From Coffea arabica (lineage: Eukaryota > Streptophyta > Magnoliopsida > Gentianales > Rubiaceae): a stretch of 64,000 nucleotides of DNA. Positions 12,785 through 25,200 of this stretch are shown piece after piece. The number at the start of each line of letters is the position of its first letter. Positions within the stretch are counted from its first letter, which is position 1. Position numbers and translations under genes: made by a program. A model generated the notes under the pieces. That model searched no databases. It was not told the DNA's origin and was given only the letters and a program-made list of their open reading frames with translations. The stretch spans positions 20,850,001 to 20,914,000 of the forward strand of contig NC_092312.1 of the NCBI RefSeq assembly GCF_036785885.1. The letters are read 5' to 3'.

Positions 12785-14620
12785 ATGGAGACAGGAATAA
12801 TGGAGGAGACGTTGTTGAGTCGTTCATCTTCATCATCATCGATACATTCTTTTCCATCATCATCATCATATTCTGCTTCTTCTTCTTCTTCTTCTTCTGC
12901 TGCTGCAGCTGAGGGAGCAAGCCAGGCCGCACAACAACTGCCCTTGTTGTCGTTGAACCATGTCTCATTTGTTTGCAAATCTGTCAGCAGATCGGTGAGG
13001 TTCTATGAGGAAGTACTGGGATTTGTGCTCATTAAAAGGCCTTCTTCTTTCGACTTCGAAGGAGCTTGGTATGTTCCGCCATTTCATCTCTTACATGTCA
13101 TCTTTGCTTAATCTTTTTATTCAGTCCAATAAAGTTGTTCCTCAGTTCCTTATTTTTAATTATTTGAGTCAAAAAAAACCAAGCCAAACAAATGAATAGG
13201 GTTAATGCATGAGAGATAATCGATCAATTGCATGATGTTGCCCAAAGAGAAGAGGAATCTAAATGAAAACTAATTCCACACGATCGATGAGAACTTGGTT
13301 AATGCTGATAGACCCCTCCATCACCATGCAATATTAGGGGCCCATGTCGAAGTAATTAGAAGGCCGTAGTGACATTAAAAGATCTATCAATAATTGAGGG
13401 CCCTAGAAAACTTTTGACTTTGCAAGCTGCACAGCTCACACACATTTATTTCCTGTGCAAAACAGCTTTGCTCATTGTTTGGTCTCTTATGCTAGCTCTT
13501 TAAGAACTCAAGGAAGAAGTGAGAAATCAAGAATTGATGATGACCAAATTAAGACATTGATCCTCCCAGGTCCTAATTCTTGGCCTTAAAGTTGCAGTAC
13601 TAAAATGTGAAATTCAACAGTAAAAAAAAAATTATCCTATCCTGCCTGTTTCAAATGGAAGAGAATCCAATTAGTACTGTTACACACAATAATGGCATAC
13701 AAAGGATCTATCGATGTGAGATCCATATATATTCGCCAACCAAAATAAAAATTTCATTTAAAGATGATGGCAGGTGGGATATATATATATATATATGGAA
13801 GTCAAACACACAGCTTAGATAATTTTTAAAGAGAACTGTGCAATTATCTATGGTGGTTGGAATGCGTACATTTATATAGATAGATAGATAGATAGATAGA
13901 TAATTTACCTTCTATTCGTTAATTGGTGTTAAATGCTACAATTAGTTTCATCTTATTTATTCAGCCGTTGAATTTTGGAAGGTCAACTAAGGTTGCTGAA
14001 CTGAAACCTGCAGGTTATTCAACCACGGAATTGGAATCCACTTGCTTGAAGTAACGGATGTCCCAAGCAAGAAAGGCAAGATTAATCCAAAAGACAATCA
14101 CATTTCTTTCCAGTGCACCAATGTGGAGGTCATAATGCAAAAGTTGGAGGACATGAACATAGAATATGTCACAGCAGTGGTTAAGGAAGGTGGCATAACG
14201 GTGGATCAGCTCTTCTTCCATGATCCTGATGGCTACATGATTGAAATTTGCAATTGCCAAAATCTCCCAGTCCTTCCACTGTCTTCCTGCCCACTTAAGA
14301 AGCTACCAAGACCAACCAGCAACAACCAATTAAAGTCATCCTTCTACGGTATGACTGCACCCAAAACTTTTTGTCAGTGCCAAAAAAACAATAATATTAA
14401 TGATCCTTCCTTTAGGTTACTTTAACGAAAAATAAAATAAAACAAAGAACTAATCCGGTTAAAATTTTAAGCCAAGAATTGGGTGGAAAAGTTCACTAAC
14501 CACTATTTTTTTTTTCTTCATGCAGGAAAGCCAACCCCAACTGTACAATACTGTTGTGGAGAAGTAGAAGCTATAATGATGGAGAACTTAGCTGTGGACA
14601 TGATGAATATTTCCTTCTGA
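12785..14620 (+). CDS. Glyoxalase I/VOC-family protein, GLYI4/GLYI7-like
   Basis: Exons 12785-13068, 14014-14348 and 14526-14620 join in frame into 237 residues; all introns are GT-AG. Residues 1-52 are low-complexity Ser/Ala, made by in-frame TCA/TTC/GCT repeats. From about residue 56 there is one vicinal-oxygen-chelate domain: LNHVSFVCKSVSRSVRFYEE, FEGAWLFNHGIGIHLLE, INPKDNHISFQC and DQLFFHDPDGYMIEICNC. His59, His104 (or Glu107), His124 and Glu172 are at the expected metal-ligand places. The layout matches plant GLYI-like proteins such as Arabidopsis GLYI4 (At1g15380) and At1g80160, including a C-terminal MMENLAVDMMNISF-type tail seen in relatives. Family knowledge: these proteins are linked to methylglyoxal and stress responses, but many GLYI-like members lack proven lactoylglutathione lyase activity, so the reaction is uncertain. 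The ATG chosen is the first in frame after the TATA motif. Confidence 0.9.
12824..12909 (+). repeat. In-frame TCA/TTC/GCT trinucleotide repeats in exon 1
   Basis: Runs of TCA and TCT/TTC followed by GCT code for the Ser- and Ala-rich N-terminus of the glyoxalase-family protein. The opposite strand reads as a Glu/Lys-rich ORF, which is a shadow. Confidence 0.9.
13876..13903. repeat. GATA tetranucleotide microsatellite in intron 1
   Basis: About six tandem GATA units lie in the first intron of the glyoxalase-family gene. A TA run lies about 90 bases upstream. Confidence 0.9.
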
Positions 14621-16668
14621 GATTGGGAGCCTCAGCTCTTTGATTTCCTCGAGAAAAACAAAAAAAAATATTAAATTTTACATGATTGCAGCTTTTTGTG
14701 AAATAATTGTAGTCCATATCTAAAAGATGTATGCAAGAGTACGCAAGAGCAATTATAATACGAGGATCATAATAGTTCAAGGCTGGCTCTTTTCAGTCCT
14801 TAAGAAAGGTCCTTTGTTTACGAGTATGACTCTGTGTGATTTGTTCTCCACTTTACCTTGTAAGTTTTTTGGCGTGTAAGTTTGTTCTCCACTTTTACCT
14901 TTGTTTATTTATGAGCTTGTTTGGGCAGTGAATTATTTGTCAGAGTTTTTCTTATTTGTATAATCAACGCTCAGTCTTTCATTCAGTTGTCTTTTTATCT
15001 CATAGTATCACATACATGCATCATCAACGTTTTTGCTGCGATTGTCAAAAAGTACCCCAGTACGTACTTTGTTGTACATGTTTTTTTCTCCAAAAAAACA
15101 TCAACTTCAAAAGAAAAAGAAAGCATTAATGGCAACGTCAAATTAATCTGAGCAATGGTGATTTTCCATCAAGCAAAGAAAATATCGCTTGATAGTTGAT
15201 GCGTGCTTATCTTCTCACAGAGAAGGAAATGTGAGAGTCGGCGGTTACCAAGGCACAAATCATTAATGTTCACCCAACTTTGTTTTTCGAATTTATGGTG
15301 ACAACCCTCAAGGCTTTGAATAAACTCTGTATCTCCATTATTGGAACCTTTTCTTCGCAAGTTTTTCATTGCAGATATTTGCCACAATCACATATTTGCA
15401 GAAAACGATCCTGCCCTTTTCAGAAGTTAACTCGACAACTTGGCTCGTACACTACTATTATCCGAACTTAATTATTCACAGCTTTCGAGTTTGATGATGA
15501 ATAATTTCCAACAAGACCACTAAAAACACCTTTCGTGTTCGTACAAGTTTTTCATTTTTTTTCCTAATGTGTACTTAATTCAACTACAGGTACGCTGTCA
15601 CTATCTGCCCAACGAGTACTTTTTCATTACCAAGTTCTGAAAAATTTTTCATTTCCATGTTCTGAAAAAAATACCCTTTTTCGTTAAATTATACGTGAAA
15701 AGTCTCGAAATCGAAATGTTGTAAAAAAAAAAAAAAAAACCCACGAGTGACTTAGTAAACAGAAAGCAAGAGGAGATAAATAAGTATGCATTGTAAAATC
15801 CACCTGGCAAATATTGATTCTGAACGGTGAAAGTGGATGGAACAAGCTACAGCTTTCTTCTCTCAAATTTCTTTAATTAAAAGCAAGAAAGATGATGGAT
15901 TTTTTTTTAAACTAATAAACAAGGCTGACACTCACATTTAAGTGGACTCAATTTTCAAAAACTCAATAGTCCAAATTACGTCACCCCATCGTATCAAATG
16001 CTACGACACAATCTGAATCATTGGATTTTTGAAAATTGAGTCTCCCTTTGGACGATAAACAAATATAAGCACGTCACTTGACCATCATATAGAAAACAAT
16101 TGATAAGTGCACATGCATTTCACCACAAAAAAAAAACCTTGCCTCGTTAAGGCACGGTAGGTATGCTCCTGCGTTACATTACATGTCTGGGTAGATTTTT
16201 TAATGAATATGGTGGTTAGATACGTCGGTCATATTTAAGGGCTCACACTTAAATAGCGCATGTTATGCCATATTATGCCATACAGTTTCACAAAGTGGTG
16301 TGTTGCAATTTAAATCATTGCGTTTCGAGGTTCAGATCTACCCTAGTTTTTGCCATTTTTGAGGTCAAGAAGACAAGGGAAAAAAAGGTCCCACGGTCCC
16401 GCTGCCAGCTCATTACATCCATTCTGACGGCTATTGTCGGTTCAATTAATCATCTATGAATTTTTAGACCCCCAAATAAAAAAAACTGCTGTTGCTGAGA
16501 ACTGCAGTAAAAGAATCAAGGCACAGACCGGACACAACCTGGGAATATACAAATAGTATGATGAAGCTTTACTTCACTCAGAGTTTCTGTGGATTTAAAA
16601 GGAAAAGAAGGAAGGGAAAAAAGGGCAAGAGAAACCCAAAACATCTGGCCAATTTTAAGGTAGGACAA
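14621..16668. other. Spacer after the glyoxalase-family gene
   Basis: Probably begins with the gene's 3' UTR. A short inverted repeat built on GACTCAATTTTCAAAAA occurs at about 15947-15965 and, reversed, at about 16026-16043; it may be a small MITE remnant. No gene is recognised in the rest. Confidence 0.4.
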
Positions 16669-17192
16669 GGGATGTAATCGAATCGAATTGAATTTGAGTA
16701 TATTGATACTCGAGCTAGACTCGACATGAAAAAAAAATGCTCAAGCTCGAGTTCGAGTGAGTAGTATTATTGGAACTCGAGCGCTCAAGCTTGAGCTCGA
16801 TGATTCCTCACAGAATTTGAGCTCGATTTGCATTGACTCGAATTAATACGAGCCTTATCAAGATTGAATCAAAATTTTTCATTTTCTTGGCAATTTTTGA
16901 GTGAAAAAAATATTATTGCCCTTTAAAAATTTTCATATGACCTGAAAAATTTTATAAATTAAACCACTCTTTTGACCATAAGGGTAATTTCATAATAATA
17001 AAACATTAAAAAATTAAAATTAAAAGGCTCGATAAAGCTCGACAAACCTTCGAGCATTGCATTTGGATACTCGAACTTGATTTGCTCGATTTATCGAATT
17101 ACTCGAACTCGGTCAACCCAAGTGCGAGTCAAGTTTTTTACCGAGCTGCTCGTGAGCAGCTCGATTCGATCAGTTCGGTTCGATTACAGTCC
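16669..17192. mobile_element. Non-autonomous hAT-like MITE (copy 1)
   Basis: The left end GGGATGTAATCGAATCGAA is mirrored at the right end, whose reverse complement is GGACTGTAATCGAACCGAA. The arms are dense in CTCGAG/GAGCTCGA motifs and the middle is AT-rich. There is no coding capacity. A clean target duplication was not found, so the exact ends are approximate. Confidence 0.65.
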
Positions 17193-17282
17193 TAAGCAGG
17201 ACCCAGGAATAGGCTCAACTAGTGGGGAGTGGAGGCCAGTCTGATTGGGATTTATGCAACAGTTGTCGTATATATTTAAATT
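17183..17282. repeat. Duplicated ~100-bp flank, copy A
   Basis: Starts ATTACAGTCCTAA and runs through GGATTTATGCAAC to TATATATTTAAAT. A diverged copy stands at 17942-18043 in the same orientation, beyond the second MITE. Confidence 0.85.
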
Positions 17283-17312
17283 TGTGATGTACAACTGAAT
17301 TAAGATTACAAC

Positions 17313-17941
17313 TAGTGCTGTTAATCGAACAGAGTATTTAACTGTCGAGATCGACTCGAACTGAACTCGAGCCAAGCTCGAACTCGTTCAACTAGGCCGA
17401 CAAGCTTTGAAATGTGTTCGAACTCGACTCGCCAAATGAGACATATGACTCAAGTTCAAACTCGAGTTCGATTCGTTAATCACAAACGAGTCGAGCTTGC
17501 ACGAGTTCGAACTCGAGCTCATGCAAATTAACCACAAGAAAACCTATAATATTCAATTTTTATTCTTTTCAATTGTGAAATAACATACATGTCCTTTCTT
17601 ATCGAGGCCAATTGAGCTACTCGGATAACGAACGAGTTGATCTTACTCGACTCGTTAATTAAACGAGCATATCTCAAGCTCATGCAAATTAACCACAAGA
17701 AAACCTATAATATTCAATTTTTATTCTTTTCAATTGTGAAATAACATACATGTCCTTTCTTATCGAGGCTAATTGAGCTACTCGGATAACAAACGAGTTG
17801 ATCTTACTCGACTCGTTAATTAAATGAGCATATCTCGAGTTCAAACTCGACTCGTTTACCACAATTAACAAACCGAGTTCGAACCTTATCAAGTCGAGCT
17901 CAATCGAGCTTTTAAGCTATTCATTCCATTTAACAGCTCTA
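17313..17941. mobile_element. Non-autonomous hAT-like MITE (copy 2)
   Basis: The left end TAGTGCTGTTAATCGAAC is mirrored by the right end (reverse complement TAGAGCTGTTAAATGGAA). Imperfect 8-bp duplications ATTACAAC (17305-17312) and ATTACAGT (17942-17949) flank it, as expected of hAT insertion. Its interior holds a 161-bp tandem duplication. Confidence 0.7.
17520..17835. repeat. 161-bp tandem duplication inside the second hAT MITE
   Basis: The block starting CATGCAAATTAACCACAAGA at 17520 repeats at 17681 with only a few differences. Near-identity suggests a recent duplication relative to the age of the MITE. Confidence 0.9.
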
Positions 17942-18043
17942 ATTACAGTCCTAAATAGGACCCAACCCAAGAGTAGGCTCAACCAGTGGGGACTAGAGGC
18001 CAGTCCGATTGGGATTTATGCAACTGTTGATGTATATATTTAA
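17942..18043. repeat. Duplicated ~100-bp flank, copy A'
   Basis: Second copy of the block at 17183-17282. Further similarity (GTACAAC.GAAT.AA-type sequence) continues near 18130 and corresponds to 17291-17307 of copy A, so copy A may have lost about 90 bp. Confidence 0.8.
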
Positions 18044-18149
18044 ATATAAGCTAAATATTTTATTCATTTACATCAATTTTTTCACAAGTACAACAATATA
18101 ATGTAATTGTACACCAAATGATATAAAAAGTACAACCGAATCAAATTGC

Positions 18150-19218
18150 ATGGAACCCCAACTGCACTGGCTCCTTTCTCACTTTTCTCTGAGGCACTAT
18201 GCCAAATCTCAACTTTCACAGTTGAAGGTGAAAGCGAGTCCTTCAGAATACTCAAGTGACATATTCAAAAAAGAAAAAAAAATCAGGAAGTTGTACAAAA
18301 CAGGTACAAGTCTTAAGAATGAAACTGCCTTACTTAGGCTAAGCTCAGTACATGAAGGGGAAATTCTATTACTAGCCAGAATAGATGTAGGTAAAATATA
18401 AGCAGAACTAGACAACGAGGTCGAGGAGCACTACCTTTTAACGGGAAAAAATGAAGTAGAGATGCTCGTATACCGAGCTTCAACAAAATTTCATCGAATC
18501 AGGAATTACAAGAACATGTACAAAATCAAACTGTGTTACACCCTAGGCGGTGCCATCCCACAGTAATTGTTGGTCACAACGGGCCAACTCTTGCTTGCTA
18601 TGACTTCTCTCACTTCAATATTCTTCCCGTCAGATGAGTGGCCTTCTGTATTCAGGAAGGATTAGAAGAATGTGACCCCCATCAGAGATCATTCCCACTA
18701 CCGAGCAGTAAAAAGGCAGCTCAGGAGAACCCAAAACTAAAAGGTCATGGAGTTCCTTCTACCTATTTTAGGCAGAATGACGCAACCGTGAGGATGATTA
18801 AGGTTTGTGCTAAAATTTTCGCTTTCATTTCTGCATATTTTACTTCAAAGTATCACTATTACTCTCGTGACTCGAAGAAGAGGCGTTGATTACACAGCCA
18901 TCATCTATTCCATGGAAAGCAGCCGAGGCCCACATTCCAGTTAGTGGCATATTTCTACATATAGACCTATAAACTAATACTGCCATATCCCAAATGCCTT
19001 GCTTTCTTCCACCTCTTTTTTCTTCTTGCAATTATTGAGCCACTGTCCCCAGTTCGCTAAATATGAAAGATGGGCCATTACCTTCAAAAGTTCATACTTT
19101 TATATTTGTTCAATGACATAATCAGCAGAAACCCAGGGAAACAACGTAAGTCGCCTCATCCCAAGCCATTATTTAGCTAATATATAGTTACGCAGAGAAG
19201 CACGATTTGCCGGTTTCC
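18150..19218. other. 3' flank of POLLUX, no gene recognised
   Basis: Likely contains the POLLUX 3' UTR on the minus strand. A minus-strand stretch at about 18541-18640 reads as an open C-terminus after a good splice-acceptor-like tract, but it has no family I can name. Confidence 0.35.
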
Positions 19219-22200
19219 TCAATCACCCTTGGAAATGACAATAAAAACATCATCGAGGGACCACTTACGTGGCTTTGACTTGTCCACCGGGTTAATTACC
19301 GCACACTCAGCTGCTGCAAGGCGAAAACCAATCACAATTTCCCATCTTTGGCGACCCCTTATCATTATATCATAGAAGCAGAGTTCTTCCTGGTCATAAA
19401 GATAGAACTCTGCTGGCTTGATGCACATTTCGTTGCCCTATAGATACACCGGAAGTCAGTGTTGGTTTCCTGAACCCAACCAGATAATGAAATAGTTCAC
19501 TATTGCCATATGAATTTTGACATCACAATGACAGAGTAATCAACAGAATTATGCAAGAGACTTAGGTAGCCCAAATTTCTGAACATACACTTCTATTATC
19601 TTTTAGAGTAAGTTTTTTAACACTAGCAGATTTAGATCATTACCACATAACATGAATATAAATTTGCATGTGACATACATCCACCACATGAATTCAAATT
19701 ATGCACATGTGACATACATCCATAACTGCTAGTGTAAAAAAATCAATACACTGTCAATGCATAAGAAGTCAATTCTATCTTTTAACTACTCAAATAATTA
19801 TTCATGCAAGCAAGGTTCAAACGAAGAGGAGAAGGAAGTAGGTTCCACCCAAAAAGTTGGTAGAGTTCATGAAATAAACGGGAATATTCTTCTATACACT
19901 AATAGTTTATACGCTGTCAAGATTGGATGCATGCCACATGTCAAAAACTTGGATTTCAAATTCAAATTAAGACAAGTTGTCATGCATCTAGGCTTGATAA
20001 TGTATACACTATCAGTGTATATAAGATTAATCCAATAAATAATGGGTAGGAAACCTCTCTATATGCATTTTGTCATTTAGCCAAACCAAAAAGAACAATC
20101 AATGCACTTTCCATGGCCCAAATGCTTGCTCATTTCAGAGTAACATATTTCAGATAATTGCATTCATTTACTCAGTTGGATATAATCTCTACATCCCCTT
20201 TTACAGTAATTTCAATGTATGCATGCTGATACTTGCATCTACTAAGATGAATTTTGAGGAGCGTATTTGAGTCTAAAATATTTAGCCAAACTAAAAGAAC
20301 CGGTCAATGCACTTTCCATGGCTTTTAGGTGCTTGTTCATTTCAGAGGAAGAAGTCCTAGATGAACTAAAGCCATCAGATTTCTAGTTCTACAGACCTCT
20401 TCTCAATGACTCAGCTTCGTAAATATAGGATCATTTGAAATGATTTGACTGGACCCATCTTTTTTTTCTTTTTTTAAATCTTTAGCTCATCTTTTCCAGC
20501 TAACCCACAAAATGAGAACAAGGAACGTGTTGAATACATATCATAACAAAATTGAGGCACAAAATGATAGTAATATGAAGTGCAAAACAAATCATGAAAC
20601 ATACCTCTTCAGCAAATAGCTCTTCAAGCACACGGTTGATCTGTTTGTCTTCTGCTACCATGGCTAGTGCCATGCTCACCAGCTCATTTGACAATACATA
20701 ATCACTAATTCTGGAGACTGAAACCAAGTTCCTAGTCCTAGAATCCAGTATCTCACTAATAATTATTGATTTATCTGAAGCTTGCTGCATTTTACGAATC
20801 CAGGAGCTTTGAGAGAACCCAGAGTTCCTTAGAGGAAGGGATCTTGTATCTTTATAAGGAAGCCGCTTTGACTGCATTATGTAACACCAGCTTCTCATTA
20901 ACATCATTCATGAATTCAAAGTATTCATTAGTTAACCAAGAACATTCACATGTTCAAATATTATGCCTGTATATATAGATATCCGTTGCGTGTATGAATA
21001 GTATGTTTGTGTACATGAATAGACATACATATTACATGTCAAGCAACACAAGTTCTTCAGTGAAGTAAACAGAAAAACAATTTTTTTTACACAATTAATC
21101 TTTCCGCTCAATTACCCACACAGAGCAATGTGATAGAAGTAAATCCATTTACCATATAGGACAACAATGGTAAAGTAACGTAGGTACAGGAGATTCGATT
21201 TTTTATCTCTTAACAGGTATCTACCTGAGCCACTCCGCCACTCAAAAAGAATAGAAAAAAGAAACGGAAAGGGAAAACACACATACAAGAGGTAACAGAT
21301 GTTACCTGAATATCCCGAATAAGGAGGAGGGTGGCAAGAGATCGTGAATCTGAGTGAACAATAGAGTCTTCGACGGATTCGTCTGCAAGAATCAATATCT
21401 GTTCTCTTAGAGTTAGTATGCAGCCACGTGTATGAAACGCTGAAATAGAAAAGTCAAAGATTCTTGCATGTTCCAATAATGAAGGTCCTACAAATTATCA
21501 TGGTAACACTAAAGACATTTTTAGGAGAACCAAATGCTGACATTTAAGTGTCAATCAGACAAGAAGATGCTACAAAAGCAGCAGGTCTGAGCGTACACGA
21601 TGGAACTTACAGAATCAAATGTTTCCAAAGGAAGATTTTCTAAATGACGTCTAACGACAGCATTGCCTTCATGATGGACAAGTTTTAGGTTCTCTAACCC
21701 TGAAATATTAAGACCACCATCTGTTAACTTCTTCTCTCTATCTTTTTCAGGCACCTCGTTAAACATCCATAACTCTGAACCTGGAGCAAGGAATGCCTCA
21801 AGTACCTAACAAAAGGCAGAAGCAAATAAAATCAATCCATAGTAGGATAAAAACCATCAGCACCAATATCACATACTTCCTCATCAATGAAACATGTCCA
21901 GAAACTGAACCTAGCTATTCAAATGAAACCATTAGAAGACCCCAACAGCCTTTTTGCACAGCTTGTTTTCTTCATCTCCCCTTTAATTCACTTACTCAGA
22001 ATACTTAGTTTTCCCTACCAAAGAATTTTCTTGTAAGTGCTGGGTGTTTTCAACTTCAGAAATCTAAAATAATATATCTGAAATGGTCCTATTTAAGTGA
22101 ATTTAGCATCCGTTTCAGCTTTTGCCATAGGAATGCATGCAGCAAATCTTACAAGACCTTACTGCTTCACACTCCCACCATTTAGGTTCCTGTCTCCCTG

Positions 22201-25200
22201 ATGGTGCAGTTCTACCACAAAGCCAACTTCCAGAGGTCTCCTCCCTCTCTTTTTTGTTTTAAAATAAACTAGGGAAAAAGGCAAGTCGTTGAGCATGAAA
22301 GCCTCTCCTACTTTTCTGAGCCATTGCTCAAGTAGTTCCACCATTGGGGACTTACAATGGTCTCAACTTATAGGAGGCTTTCATTCAAAACCATGTGGTG
22401 AACAGGGTCAAATCTGTGGGTTAAATTCAAAAGAAAGGAACAGAAACAATTACAGTTTAGATAGATAACTGCAAAAATCACAAGCCTTTCCCTAGCAAAA
22501 AAATATACAAAAGGGAATAGGAACTTTTCATTGGAATACATCTCTGAAAGGTCCATAATTTCTTGAATTACAGGTTAACATCTTCGTGTCCTACCAACCC
22601 TCTGTAGGATTGTGTGGCTTATATAACGCAAGTAAAATGATTGGTGAGAGTGAGACACATCCTTGTTACTTGCAGATTCCAATAGAACAGTCACCAAAGA
22701 ATAACAAATAAAATCTCTAAGTTATTTTTTTTATTGGCTATCAGGTCAACATCCAAGTAGATTGAAAGGTTTGATTTAACAATCCACGATATCTATGTCA
22801 CACCCTTTGTTACATGATCCAGTTATTATCTTATGAATTTCCTTTTTAAATAGTGAAAAACAGCAAAGAAACCCCATTTACTCTCACAACACTTATATGT
22901 TTTTGTTTTTAATACATACAAGCCTTCACATCTTCAAGCAAATAACGAAAGCATGAAAGATGTAAACGAAGAAAACAGAAGTTTACAGACAAAAGGATAA
23001 CTTGGTTAAGAAACCTACACAAGCTGAAAGATTCATACAATTACCATAATCATATCATCTATGTCACGCCGCCAGCCACAAAAAAGTATTTTCTCCGGAT
23101 ATTTTGGAGGATCAATCATTCTAGGACAAAGGCCCGGACTTACCTGTAACAAAATTTCCAGTAAACAATAGGATTAAACTAACTGTCAGAAAAAGACTAA
23201 AGGGAAGAATACAAATCACTTGCAGCTCAACACATCATGAAACAAAAGAAATTCACTATCTAAGCACAGTACTTAAAGGAAGAATGATGCATATTCGAAA
23301 CCAAACAACAATTTCCAAGTTCACAGCTAATTATGCATTGCTCCCGGCTACTATATGAAAGAATAATTAAAGAAAATTCAACCACTCTCTCGCTTCCAAC
23401 AGAAAGAGACAGAGAGGTTAGCAGATTTCAATCTGCAAAAGCAATTACTCTTTTGTTTTATTGTCCTTTTTTTTTTGGGGGGGGGGGGGGAGAGGAGGGT
23501 ATATGACTTGAAAACCATCATAGAGAAACAAACTCCATCTACAACTTTTTTACAGGAAATTAGAATACTGAAAACCATGCTACAGAATAAATATTTCATC
23601 AAGCAAGCACCAGAAGTAAGCTCCGAGCAAGGCAAGAGAACTGAGTAGTCTATCAAGTGAACAACAAGTTTTTCAATGCAAACATCCCATATGCACCAGC
23701 AGAAGACCAGCATTTGAATGGTATGTGTAACATTCTTCAAAGCCAATCAAGTTTAACAATCGTCATGATGAGAAGTATCAACACACAAGGTCAATGGCAT
23801 ACATTTATAGGCTAGTCCAAAAAGACTCTGTTCTTTCCTAGTAAGGTTTCTTAATCAGGGTCCTTTCTGGTTATCCTTATTCGCCTCCACTCCTTACAAG
23901 GCTTCCATATGTCACATTTTCAAGGCCTATATACTTCAGAAATCAAGTATTTGGAGGAGCAATTGATTTTCTTTCTCATTTCAGCATATTCTAGAAAAAG
24001 ATGTGCATCACAAGACACTTTTCGAACCAAAAAAAAAAGAAAACGAGAAAAAGACACAACCAAACAAACATGAGGTGTATTAGAAGTCAAATAACAATGC
24101 ACTAAGGGAAAGAAAGAAATAGCATGCATAGGTGTCACCCAATTGCCACATAGAGAAGAATTATGACCTCTGGTAAGGGACCTGGGGCATAGGTGTCATC
24201 ATCCTCGGCTATGACAAGAATCTCATCACCTTCTTTTAGAACATATTTATCTTCAGGATTAATGATTATCTTGCCACCCTCTGCAGCAACCTTGACTCCA
24301 CAAGGAATTGCATCAGGAAATGATACCAACACATCTTCGAAATGTAAACCATCCAGTTGAGGCCACCTTTTGATATAAAATTCTGCATTTTCAAACCCCA
24401 AAATGTCTTCCCATATCTGCCATACTTGAACAGCATTAAAAATATTGAAGAAAATACATCAATGCATAACTAACTTGCGTCCATTTCTCAGATGATTGCA
24501 GCTTCCATCAAAGAGAAGATCACAAGTTCGAAACAGAATTTCAAACAAACTACATGAACATTTTCTCTTCCCATGAAGAATTGCAGTCTATGCACTCTAT
24601 CTTACTCTATTCAAAAAGCAACTAAAAGGGCAAGTGAGGGAATATTCAGTGAATACGGAAATCTGAATCACTCTTGCAAAACAATAAGGGTGCCTTTGGA
24701 TCAGTAGATATGGATTTAAGAAAGGAATTGACATGGAGGGATTTCAGATGAGGGAAATTCAAGATTCACATTAACTAAGAATAAATTGTTTAGATAGCAA
24801 TTATCATTATTTACAATTGACAACAGTAATGCAGAAATGATTAAAAATTTTAGGGGGTTAATACCAAAGTTTCTGTTTCACAATGATGCACCATGGTCAA
24901 CAGCAGCCTAAACTTCAACAGCAGCCTAAACTTTGCCCCATACATGTTCAAAATTGGATACTTTAGGAAACTACCGAGAGGTATTAAAGGAGGGATTTTA
25001 AATAACCTCTATTTTAGGGGCAATTCAAAATACCCTCATTTTAACACCTAAATACTAATTTGATTGCAAATCTAAATCTGTCTTATATTTTTAAAAAAAA
25101 TTGTGGTTTTGGATGTAGGATTTAAATCCAAATCCATCCAAATATCTCAATCCAAAAGGACTCTAACTTCATTTTCAGTTTTGTAATCAGCTCTATAAGA

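Noticed and set aside
12775-12978. Glu/Asp-rich minus-strand ORF
   Set aside because: It is the antisense of Ser/Ala-coding microsatellites in the glyoxalase-family exon 1.
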